Positions 10,341 to 30,573 of a stretch of DNA of 64,000 nt are shown piece after piece (positions within the stretch are counted from its first letter, which is position 1; each line of letters begins with the position of its first letter). Under the pieces are notes generated by a model, which searched no databases, was not told the origin of the DNA, and was given only the letters and a program-made list of their open reading frames with translations. Source of the DNA: Acholoe squamosa (Eukaryota; Annelida; Polychaeta; Phyllodocida; Polynoidae); contig OX439038.1 in the NCBI GenBank assembly GCA_949317995.1, forward strand, positions 58,038,313 to 58,102,312. The letters are read 5' to 3'. The position numbers and the translations under genes are program-made.

Positions 10341-10364
10341 GTTTCAAGCTGAGTGTCTCATCAG
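10341..10364 (-). ncRNA. Hammerhead core-like motif in PLE 3' UTR
   Basis: Minus strand: CTGATGA (10364-10358), a 12-nt stem-loop segment GACACTCAGCTT, then GAAAC (10345-10341). Stem II pairs if one base is bulged (G-U, A-U, bulged C, C-G around ACTCA). The cleavage triplet and stem I could not be placed with confidence. Hammerheads are known in PLE terminal regions, so position and order fit, but this copy looks imperfect. Confidence 0.35.
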
Positions 10365-10855
10365 GCGCGAATAGATGAATTTATTGGAATTATTGAACAT
10401 GAAGTGTATATAGGTTTTCCAATTAAAAAATTCACAGTAGTAGGGTGGGTGGTAGTTGTGGATCAAAATATTTAGAAATATTTTAAGATTGATTCAGTAT
10501 TTCCACTCTGTTATACATCTGCATTGTGTATTAGGGTGAAGGGTAGGTGGGCTTCACAAAATTTTATTTAGGGTTGAGGCTGAACAGTTAGGCTATGTAA
10601 ATATAGCTCCTTAGAAAAAAAACCCCGGGTTCAGGTCTAGGGGGTTATATTCCCAGGGGCAAAAGAGCACAAGGGGGTGAGTTTATTTACTTAGACTCAA
10701 TTAATGTTCAGAATGTGATAATTGGAATTAGCTGTGGTAGGACAATGTCCATATGATCATAGGGTCATATAATTCCGCTGTACATGAGCGGTCCCGGCGG
10801 GGTTTGTCATTGTTTTTCAACGGATTGTGTTTGCCGGGATGGCTCTTGTATAGAA

Positions 10856-13414
10856 TTAGTCTAGTAAGTTTAACCCTTTGGGTGTAATGGAACTGAGGCG
10901 GTGCATCCACCTTTTCTCCTCTTTGTTTAATTCAGCTATCCCCTCTGGTGTTTTGGGGGGGTGCTTTATGAAGCTGAGGACACTGATAATTGGACCTTTA
11001 TCCCAGCCACCCGGTGATAGAGGGGGTGGGGGGCAGTTCCGGAAGTGTCTCGCTACAGTGGTGTCCTCATCACTACCAATGTCATACATGTGGCGTTGGA
11101 AGCGATCTATGAGTCTTCTCTCAGTTTGGCCAACATATTGATACCCACAGTGAGAGCAGGTGATTGCATAGATGATGTTGGCTGATTGACAGTTTACATT
11201 ATAGAGTGTTCTGTATTTTCTCCCTGTAGTGTTCGATGTAATGTAGCCACTTTTATTTAGTTTGGGACAATATTGGCAAGTATTTTTACGGTTACAAGGG
11301 TATTTAAGTATGTGTGATTTCTTGCTTTTGTCCGAGTTAGTGCTGGTAGAGGCACGTACTAATTCATCTTTTAAAGATTTATTCCTGCGTTTGCCGAAAA
11401 TGAGTTTTGTATCATGATGGACCCGGGTTACCTTGGATTTTAGCATCAGGTCCCAATTGGATCTAATTATATCCTCAATTGGGGGATTGGCCGGATTGTG
11501 GGTGATGATACAGTAAAAGGCCTTGGTTTTGTCAGTTTGTTTTTCCTTTACCTGAAGTAGGTCTGCGCGATCCTTAGTTTCTGCTTTTATGATCGCATTT
11601 AATATTAACTTTTTAGGGTATCCTCTACGTAGGAAATGAGTGCTTAGCATAAGGGCATTGCGTCTGAACTCCGAGACAGTGGAGCAAATACGTCTTACTC
11701 TTAGGAATTGTGAGTAAGGTATTCCCAAGAGTGTGTGTCTGGGGTGTTCAGAAGAAAAGAGTAGATAGTTATGACTGTCAGTGGGTTTACAATAGAGGGT
11801 AGTTTCAATTTCTTTATTAGTGTTGAGTTTGACTTTGACATCTAGGAAGTTGATGTCATGTTGGGAGTGCTCAAGGGTGAATTTGATGGTTTCATGACAG
11901 TCATTTAAGTGCTCAACGAATTTAAGGAGTTTTGGTAAACCATGGGGCCAGATGATGAAAATATCATCTATAAAGCGTTTCCAGAGGAAGGGTTTGTCTT
12001 TATAAGTGTATACAAATTGTTCTTCAAAATCCCCCATGAATATGTTAGCATATGAGGGGGCTACTTTGGTGCCCATGGCGGTGCCACTGATTTGGAGATA
12101 ATGTTTATTATCAAATTCAAAGTTGTTACAGGTCAATACTAGTTTTAATAGATTGCAAATTGAGTAATTAGTGGGGTTCTCATTCGGATGGCGATTGATA
12201 GATAAAGCTTTTCTCGCTGCTGTTATCCCTTCTATAGTGGGGATATTAGTGTATAGACTTGTGACATCAAGGGTAGCTAGAATGGTACCCTTGGGGACAT
12301 TTAGGTTTCTTAGCTGATTTAAGAAGTCAGTGCTGTCTCGTAGGTAAGATGGTAGTTTTCCTACCAGAGGTTGCAGGAAATGATCCACTAATTGTGAAAT
12401 TCTTTCTGTGGGGCAACCATTGGCCGAGACAATAGGTCTACCGGGGGGAGGGATGATGTTTTTGTGAATTTTTGGTAAAAGGTACAATTTAGCTGTACGA
12501 GGTTGAGGGACTATTAAGTAGTCCCTCGTTTTGGCGCTTATTTCACCATGTTTGTACATATCAGAGACTGTCTTCTCAATAAGGGCACTGTGGAAGTGGG
12601 TGAGATCTGCTTCCTGCAACCTATAGAATTTTCTATCATTTAGTTGTTTAAGACCTTCTTGGATATAGTCTGATCGATTTTGGACAACCACTGCTGAACC
12701 TTTGTCTGCTTTTTTAATAATAATATTAGGATTATTATTCAGACTTAGTTTACCTGCTCTTTCAGCGGGTGTTATATTAGATCTATGATAGGGGGTGATA
12801 GACGCATCATCTAGTTGTGCATAGTTTAGGAAACACATATGTTCCACAATAGGGGGACCTTGGGGTTTCCATGCAGATGGGTTTTTAAATTTATTGTGAA
12901 AGAAAGGTGGTTGTATTCTTTGAAGATCTGTTGTGGATTCTGGAGTGTCCGTATTGCCAAACTTAGCTATGGCTATTTCCCGTTTGATACTTAGGTGGAA
13001 TTTACTCAGATCTTCAAAGAGTGTACCTGGGTCAGGGGGAGGTGGTGTACATACAAAGGTTAGTCCTTTTTGTAGAAGGCTGTACTCACCATCACTTAGT
13101 GTGTGATCAGAAAGATTAACGACACCTGAAAAACTGTTGAGGGTTTTATTATTAGTATTGGTGATGTTGGAGTTTCCATTGCAGTTGAGATGATGGAAGA
13201 GGGGTGGTAGGTACTCAACACAAAGAATAGCAAAAGCTGCTAAAAAGTCAACGTCCTGGAACAGTTCATTAGTGAGACTGTCTAGAGTATTTTTGGAATT
13301 TATTTGTCTATGTGCTGTATAGTCAGATTCTGTACAGTCTGATGGGAAGGTTGGAATTAGTGCCTGGACAGCATCTGGCGAATTTGGTTCAGTTCTGCTA
13401 GAGTCAGATTTGGG
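10856..13414 (-). CDS. PLE ORF2: reverse transcriptase with GIY-YIG endonuclease
   Basis: Open for about 850 codons on the minus strand. From the N side: a PLE-type block with NLSDHTLSDGEYSLLQKGLT; the LPKIHK motif typical of PLE RTs; LDVTSLYTNIP (RT motif A); GTAMGTKVAPSYAN (motif B); RFIDDIFIIW (motif C, catalytic DD); a cysteine-rich linker PCNRKNTCQYCPKL; and a GIY-YIG nuclease starting IIYAITCSHCGYQYVGQTER, ending ITPKGLNLLD. It copies element RNA and nicks the target. No ATG occurs in this frame until residue M at 12838, which lies inside the conserved N-terminal part. The frame is -1 relative to ORF1 and overlaps its end, so translation probably depends on frameshifting at 13408-13414 or on an unspliced fusion. 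The 10856 end is the natural stop. Confidence 0.85.
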   Translation of the reverse strand, partial: PKSDSSRTEPNSPDAVQALIPTFPSDCTESDYTAHRQINSKNTLDSLTNELFQDVDFLAAFAILCVEYLPPLFHHLNCNGNSNITNTNNKTLNSFSGVVNLSDHTLSDGEYSLLQKGLTFVCTPPPPDPGTLFEDLSKFHLSIKREIAIAKFGNTDTPESTTDLQRIQPPFFHNKFKNPSAWKPQGPPIVEHMCFLNYAQLDDASITPYHRSNITPAERAGKLSLNNNPNIIIKKADKGSAVVVQNRSDYIQEGLKQLNDRKFYRLQEADLTHFHSALIEKTVSDMYKHGEISAKTRDYLIVPQPRTAKLYLLPKIHKNIIPPPGRPIVSANGCPTERISQLVDHFLQPLVGKLPSYLRDSTDFLNQLRNLNVPKGTILATLDVTSLYTNIPTIEGITAARKALSINRHPNENPTNYSICNLLKLVLTCNNFEFDNKHYLQISGTAMGTKVAPSYANIFMGDFEEQFVYTYKDKPFLWKRFIDDIFIIWPHGLPKLLKFVEHLNDCHETIKFTLEHSQHDINFLDVKVKLNTNKEIETTLYCKPTDSHNYLLFSSEHPRHTLLGIPYSQFLRVRRICSTVSEFRRNALMLSTHFLRRGYPKKLILNAIIKAETKDRADLLQVKEKQTDKTKAFYCIITHNPANPPIEDIIRSNWDLMLKSKVTRVHHDTKLIFGKRRNKSLKDELVRASTSTNSDKSKKSHILKYPCNRKNTCQYCPKLNKSGYITSNTTGRKYRTLYNVNCQSANIIYAITCSHCGYQYVGQTERRLIDRFQRHMYDIGSDEDTTVARHFRNCPPPPLSPGGWDKGPIISVLSFIKHPPKTPEGIAELNKEEKRWMHRLSSITPKGLNLLD

Positions 13415-14193
13415 TTGCTTGTGCTCTGAGGGCGGGGGCTCGATCTGCCTCCCCGACCGCGGCGTGAATTGGTTGCATCGGGTTTGCGCTGAGTGGTGAT
13501 AATGCGTCCCCGGGTTTGTTGGGGCTGGGGGCGTTTCTCTGTGGCTCTCTGCCTCCTTAGGGGTCTGGTGCGGCCTGGGCGGCTCCAGTTTGTGGCAAAA
13601 ACCTGCCCTGAAGGTGGGGTGGCTGGTGAGGTGTTAATTTGCATGAGAGGTGAGATAGGTTGTGTGGATTGAGTGTCTCTGGTGTTGAGATTCATTTGTA
13701 CGATACCACTGTAGGTGGGGGTGGTGGTGGGGGTTAGGGGTTGCCCACTGCCTGCTACTGGTGGGTTGGTTTGTTCTGCTTGGTTGTTTGGGCGAAGGTC
13801 ACTGGGGATGCCAATCCACAGGGCATCTTCAGGATTCAGTTTGAGTATTCTGGATTCTTCGGCCAGCTTATGGTTCAGTTCAGAGCTCTCTCTTTCCACA
13901 AGTTGGCGTGACAGTAGACTGGCAGAATCAAGGCTATAATAGCCTGGTTGGCCAGGGGCGATTGTCTGAGCATTGTAGTTGTCTACGACTGCCTGCCAGT
14001 AGGAGTCGCTGCTAGTGCGAAGAGAACTCGATCTGTCATCCAGAATTGAGGCCAGGGTATTTAGGGTAGAGATGGCCTGCTGTCGTCGAAGAGTTACTAA
14101 ACGTAGGGCTCCTTCAACAGTGGTAATAAGGCCAGTTGGTGGTAGGACCCCTCCAGTCCAGTTGGGGAACCTTTCAACTCTGGCCAAATTAAA
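13357..14193 (-). CDS. PLE ORF1: basic low-complexity protein, 5' truncated
   Basis: A stop-free frame of about 278 codons ending in TAA at 13357-13359, with an upstream stop at 14194-14196 and no ATG at its start; the first usable codon would be TTG at 14187. The N part is mixed helix-like sequence (ARVERFPNWTGGVLPPTG ...), the middle is Pro/Thr/Gln-rich, and the C part is strongly basic (RPGRTRPLRRQRATEKR, RGRGGRSSPRPQ), which suggests nucleic-acid binding. Upstream ORFs overlapping the RT frame are known in some PLEs, but I do not recognise this protein. Its start falls at the junction with the inverted 3' piece, so the true N-terminus has probably been lost. Confidence 0.65.
   Translation of the reverse strand, partial: FNLARVERFPNWTGGVLPPTGLITTVEGALRLVTLRRQQAISTLNTLASILDDRSSSLRTSSDSYWQAVVDNYNAQTIAPGQPGYYSLDSASLLSRQLVERESSELNHKLAEESRILKLNPEDALWIGIPSDLRPNNQAEQTNPPVAGSGQPLTPTTTPTYSGIVQMNLNTRDTQSTQPISPLMQINTSPATPPSGQVFATNWSRPGRTRPLRRQRATEKRPQPQQTRGRIITTQRKPDATNSRRGRGGRSSPRPQSTSNPNLTLAELNQIRQMLSRH
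13408..13414 (-). promoter_or_regulatory. Candidate -1 frameshift heptamer C CCA AAT
   Basis: In the ORF1 frame the minus strand reads AAC CCA AAT CTG, so the heptamer C-CCA-AAT has the X XXY YYZ form. A -1 slip gives CCC AAA TCT, exactly the ORF2 frame. It lies 17 codons before the ORF1 stop, inside the overlap. No strong downstream pseudoknot was worked out, and this heptamer is not among the most efficient ones known. Confidence 0.4.
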
Positions 14194-14207
14194 TTAATTA
14201 ATTAATT

Positions 14208-14331
14208 AGCTGAATTAAACAAAGAGGAGAAAAGGTGGATGCACCGCCTCAGTTCCATTACACCCAAAGGGTTAAACTTACTAGACTAATTCTATACAAG
14301 AGCCATCCCGGCAAACACAATCCGTTGAAAA
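14208..14331 (+). repeat. Inverted copy of the PLE 3' coding end
   Basis: This 124-bp segment is the exact reverse complement of 10813-10936, which covers the last 27 codons of ORF2 and the first part of the 3' UTR. It is placed at the element's 5' end, directly against the right target duplication, and is joined to ORF1 by a short TTAATTAA-type junction. Confidence 0.85.
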
Positions 14332-14349
14332 GCAATTATGAAAGGCAAG
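14332..14349. repeat. Target site duplication of PLE, right copy
   Basis: GCAATTATGAAAGGCAAG, identical to 10035-10052. Confidence 0.8.
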
Positions 14350-15759
14350 TAAAATATCTATAGTAGTCTTGATACTTGGTGCTAGTATGTTGATGGCCTG
14401 TGTCCATATATATACATGATATACACACAATCCTTGACACGCACCCCACCCCCTGTCACACTCTTTTACAATCAGAAAATACCCCCCACCCCTCCTAATC
14501 CCGGGGGGGGGCACTCCCTATGTTGGACATACACATATGTGCGGCTGGCAAGGGTACTTTTTCAGCCAAATGTCCCTACCAAGCCTCGGCTAGCGTGCGA
14601 CATCAAGAGGTCCACGTCGTCACGTGGTACAGCTTATCTAGTCACATGATCTAGCATTAATCTCGATCCAGATAAGTAAGGCCATACAAACCATGATTAC
14701 ATACTCTAAATTCTAATAGAACTAGAAACAATTAAAGGGCTAAGGATACTGTCCCTATGCCGTAGAACTACTTTTGCCAAAACTATTAGTTTATAAAAAT
14801 TGGATCGAGGCTATTTGCTCTGACAGTGACACTCGCGAGTCTGCACTAGGAGGACTTCTTTAGAATCACGATTTGCTCCAAGCCTCTGGTTTCAGACCAA
14901 AATGCCCCTAGCAAGGCTTAGGCTCTACTTTTGAGCAAAATGTCCCTAGCAACAGCCTGCTAGCAAGGGTCTACTTTTGAGCAAAATGTCCCTAGCAAGG
15001 GTCAACTTTCAGCAAAATACCCCGATTCAAGTCGAAATTTTAGAAATTTTCATGAATATTTTTCCAGTTTTCATGAAAATAACATGAACAAAATTCAAAT
15101 TTTCTCCCAAACAAAGTCAATGTAAGATATTTTGAGCAAGTTCCCTAGGCTAGCAAGGGTAGGGTTTTGGAGAAAAAACCTGTGATTGAGGGCCCTAGCA
15201 AGGGTTAGTCTAAGGTTAGTCGGGGTTCAGCCACACACCCGTATAAAAAAAAATTGAAGTGCCCCCCCCCCGGGCTCCTAATAGACAATAGTCTTATCAA
15301 GTTACGTAATTTATGGACAGTCCCTAAGACCAAGGAACTGTCTTTGCTATTAAGACTAAAGTTCCTAACCAAACAATTTTGCTCAAAATTTGTGTAAAAT
15401 GTGTTTACCACCCATGCACTAAAGCCTTTTTCAGTTAAAATGCATTTTACTGAGTACCTCGCCTATGTCAAACATTTCTTTTTATTTAGAATGTGACGAC
15501 AATTTCTGCAATTTCGGAGCAAAGTGTTAACACCTACCGGCTGACGTGTTGAAAACGCGGGAACCGGCTTCAGCTGTAGCTGGTTCTTCAGTGCCGAGCG
15601 GTGTACTACAAAAACCAGCGAATCAAAGATGGCAGCCCCTTTCAGAAAGGGGAACTCGGAGTTTTAATTTTTCCCTTGAGTCATGTGAAATACTCAAGTG
15701 GATATCGTCATTTATTCTCCAAGTCTACAACTTCACATCGGCTACTAATCTGTGTCAAA
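14350..15759. other. Intergenic region upstream of SPG7
   Basis: No separate gene is visible. From about 14556 to 15200 the phrase 'tttgagcaaaatgtccctagcaagggt' and decayed forms recur at least five times, partly in tandem (14890-15010). C/G homopolymer tracts occur at 14502-14510 and 15262-15272. The last 250 bp should contain the SPG7 promoter and 5' UTR, but no TATA box is evident. Confidence 0.5.
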
Positions 15760-27298
<11,539 letters not shown>

Positions 27299-27782
27299 TG
27301 CTATACATGTATATTCCTTGCCATATCATTTGTCTCTTTACTTTTGGGAGGTTAAGGACACTATTTGAAGGATTTCATAAAAATGTTGACCATCTAAGTA
27401 TTTTGTTTTCAATTACCAGTAATTTGTAAGTGGATCATAGGTTAAATACAGGCAGAAATATGAGAAAATATCTATTGATTAAGGATAAAGAGGAACTGAT
27501 GCCAAAATGTTCAACAAATTTCAAGTTGTATCACGTCAAACTCCTGGGTTTTCTACCATTCTTTCATCAAGCATTGTGGATCATTTCTAGGGACACTGGT
27601 CGGAAATATTGGGTACTTTTCTTGGTCTAGGCGAATTGTTTGAACGAAGTTGTTTACAGTGGGAAAGTTTGGGAAAAGGTTTGGAATCGATAGTAGTGCC
27701 TCCATAATCCTGTGATCAAATTTGGTTCGTATCAGCCAAACGAAGATGTCATACTGTAAAGAATGAAGTCATGTAATGTGTA

Positions 27783-27788
27783 AATAAA
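27783..27788 (+). terminator. Likely SPG7 polyadenylation signal
   Basis: AATAAA followed within 10 bp by a second overlapping signal (AAATAAAC), about 485 bp after the SPG7 stop codon. It is the first canonical signal downstream that I noticed. Confidence 0.5.
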
Positions 27789-28005
27789 CAAATAAACTTT
27801 ATTGAAACTGTAAAGAGTTGAAATTTGTTTTTTATTGAACAAATTGTACCAGTATATCAAAATCTGACACAACACTACTTGCGCAATGCATAACTGATCC
27901 ATTTCCATATTTAAATTCACCTATACATTAGACAGTAATAAATATTGCCTATTACACCGTATAAACACAGTCATCCTCTATAAAATGTCAAGATTCACCC
28001 AACAC

Positions 28006-28229
28006 TACCGTATTTTCCCGCTGCGCGTATAGGACGCACCCCAAACTCAGCAGAGGCATTTCCACGTATAAGACGCACCTCATAGGGCTCAATTTTGTAA
28101 ATCCAGTACTGTTCTATAGTAAAATTACCCCTCATATAAGACGCACCCCCAACTTTAGAAAATCCTATAAGATGCACCAGCATTTTGTTTGGCGTAGAGG
28201 ATGCGTCTTATACGTGGGAGTTTACGGTA
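28006..28229. mobile_element. CGTATAAG-family MITE, cluster copy 1
   Basis: Starts TACCGTATTTTCCCGC and ends GTGGGAGTTTACGGTA. Same internal order and orientation as the copy at 20446-20692. Confidence 0.75.
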
Positions 28230-28297
28230 GGTGTTTAGATATAGATCACATGTTCGTGAATAATTACATCCTACACACTCCCAATTACAACAAAAAA

Positions 28298-28526
28298 TAC
28301 CGTAATCTCCCGCGTATATGACGCGTCTTATACGCCAAACAAAATGCTACTGGGTCTTATACGTGGGAGGTAAATTGCCTTGAGTTTGGGGTGCGTCTTA
28401 TACGAGGGGTAATTTTACTATAGAAATGTACTGAATTTACAAAATTGGTACCTAAAAGGTGCGTCTTATACGCGATAATGCATGTGCTGAGTTTGGGGTG
28501 CGTCTTATACGCGGGAGATTACGGTA
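28298..28526. mobile_element. CGTATAAG-family MITE, cluster copy 2 (inverted)
   Basis: Starts TACCGTAATCTCCCGCGTAT and ends GCGGGAGATTACGGTA. The internal order is reversed relative to copy 1 ('gccaaacaaaatgct' lies at the left), so it is inserted in the opposite direction. Confidence 0.8.
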
Positions 28527-28739
28527 AGTCCTCATCTACAAAACACCAGTGCTGCATATCTAATCAACATGTTAGTAAACAGTATATTATACCTAACATA
28601 AGTACTGTGGGCCAGGTAAGGACCCATGCATAAAGGTGAAGTATAAATGTACTTGCTGGGAAATATACAAATGGGGAGGGAGACAGGAGAGGAATGTCCA
28701 ACTTTGCATATAAATACTAGGAAGTGATGGAGTACAGGG

Positions 28740-28986
28740 TACCGTAATCTCCCGCGTATGAGGCGCATCTTATACGCCAAACAAAATGCTGCCGAGTCTT
28801 ATACGTGGGAGGGACATTGCCTTGAGTTTGGGGTGCGCCTTATAGGGGGGGTATTTTTACTATAGAATAGTACTAAATTAACAAAAATCTGCCCTTAGGG
28901 GTGCGCCTTATACGTGGGACAGGCCTCCCTTAGTTGGGGGTGCGCCTTATACGCGGGCTGCGCCTTATACGCGGGAGATTACGGTA
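28740..28986. mobile_element. CGTATAAG-family MITE, cluster copy 3 (inverted)
   Basis: A 247-bp copy in the same direction as cluster copy 2. It is the closest counterpart, in reverse orientation, of the SPG7 intron 5 copy, sharing its full set of five to six internal 'cgccttatacg' motifs. Confidence 0.8.
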
Positions 28987-30088
28987 TCTGGTGCATTCGG
29001 CAGTTACCGCTGGAATGGGCCTTTTGGATTTCAAAATACTAGGAAGTGCATACAGTCTAGTGTTCCAATACTACAGTAAATACATATAAGTACATTAGAA
29101 GCCGCCCCAGTTTCATGGTCAATGCAGGCGATATGACTCCAATTGTTAATTGATTTTGTTCCTCTCTAATCCACGTGCAGGTACCTTACCCATAAAATGT
29201 ATCAAGTTTTAGCTCTCAGACTCTTCCGTATTGACTGTAGTGTTTTAAAGCATTTGACAACTTGGTGAAGCCTCTTTCTATACGGAATACCCCTTGTGAA
29301 TTTCTCACGGCTGCTACATTGATACATTACTCTGTGATTATGAACGCTTGAGGATTGTGCAAATGTATAGCTTTATCAAGCTGAACCGAGAAATCATGTA
29401 GATCCTAGATCTATTTGTCATTATTGTCCAATGGGTACAGCCATTGATCTGGTACTGGCGAGATAAATGGTGATAGATAGCAGCTTACGCCATGAGTGCC
29501 ATTTGCACCCTAGGAATTCAGCAGTGAATGGAGGGAATTCTTTCATTGTTCGAAAATCTTTCCTGCATGAACCCTTCACTGATACCTTAATTTTGGCATG
29601 ATGCACTAATGCAGTGCTGGCAAGTTTCTGCTCAGCACTTCAATATTGATGCATCAAGGCATTAGGTGAGTACAAACATTCAGGCAAAAGTTTTTTGGGA
29701 GTCGCACAGCCGCCAGCGATGTTGCGTATTATGTTTTCGGTTTCCATGAGTGACGTCACAATCGCCATGTGACGCCATCTGTGACGTCACAGGGCGAACA
29801 TGACCTAATAGGAGTGGCAACTCCTATGCGTGGTTCTTGCCACATTTTTCTTGTTTCTCCATATTTGTGCTTTCAACATCCTGCTGCTGCATTCATGACA
29901 AATATAGAATTTTTTTACGTGTCATTTACTAGCATTAAATCACAGTCTGTGATTAAATCAATATCTCAGACTTCAGGTCAAGAGTTTAAAAATATTGAAC
30001 ATCACTAGGATCTTGTAAAACTCTACTTCTGCTCAATACTATTTGAACATAGGTTTGAATGTATAAATTCAAACAAGATCTACCGGTA
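28987..30088. other. Intergenic between SPG7 and GUCD1 3' ends
   Basis: No gene is supported. Near 29600 there is a 'gatgcactaatgcagtgctgg ... gatgcatcaaggcat' foldback remnant of the family described at 55006-55064. Confidence 0.5.
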
Positions 30089-30189
30089 CTGTAGTACCTC
30101 GCGTATAAGGCGCGACTGTGCCTTATAGCAGTGGCTTCAACTGACGGTCTGTCTTATACGTAGGGTCGCCTTATACGCAGGTATTATAG
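30089..30189. mobile_element. Small CGTATAAG-related MITE
   Basis: About 100 bp with inverted ends: CTGTAGTACCTCGCGTATAA on the left and TTATACGCAGGTATTATAG on the right. It shares the CGTATAAGGCGC motif with the larger family but has different outermost bases. Confidence 0.5.
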
Positions 30190-30226
30190 TCCTGTGTCGT
30201 ATATATACTACAAAGTAATCAATCAT

Positions 30227-30232
30227 TTTATT
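30227..30232 (-). terminator. Possible GUCD1 polyadenylation signal
   Basis: AATAAA on the minus strand, about 340 bp past the GUCD1 stop codon. Confidence 0.35.
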
Positions 30233-30573
30233 TTTCATATCACGTTTGAAGTACAATAAAGAACTTTAAAACATTTTAGCACCATAATGTTTTACAGAAA
30301 AGGGAGAGTGAACAAGCAATAATGTCCTAACAGTAGTTGAATAAGTTATTTTCCCACTACTCTCCATTTTGTAGATATTCTCCGACTCTATCAGTTGAGA
30401 TAAAGGTCCTAATAACATGTTCGTTGAATTTGGTAATGCTTCATATACATCAATACCGAAAATACAAATTCTATCCTTGAAATTTCTAAACAAAAATGCA
30501 TCCGATATATGAATTAATATATCTATTATATCCTGGCTGAGAAATCACCATCAAATACGAGGCAGCCTTGTGC

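Larger units (their letters stand above)
10053..14331 (-). mobile_element. Penelope-like retroelement (PLE), GIY-YIG type
   Basis: A 4279-bp insertion between exact 18-bp direct repeats, transcribed on the minus strand. From its 5' side it holds: an inverted copy of its own 3' segment (14208-14331), a short TTAA-rich junction, a basic ORF without an ATG (13357-14193), a reverse transcriptase plus GIY-YIG ORF (10856-13414) and about 800 bp of 3' UTR with a hammerhead-like core. The coding frames have no internal stops, so the copy is young. The missing ORF1 start and the inverted piece show 5' truncation with rearrangement during insertion. Family assignment rests on the RT motifs, the CCxx zinc-finger-like linker and the GIY-YIG end, all typical of PLEs. 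Confidence 0.85.
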
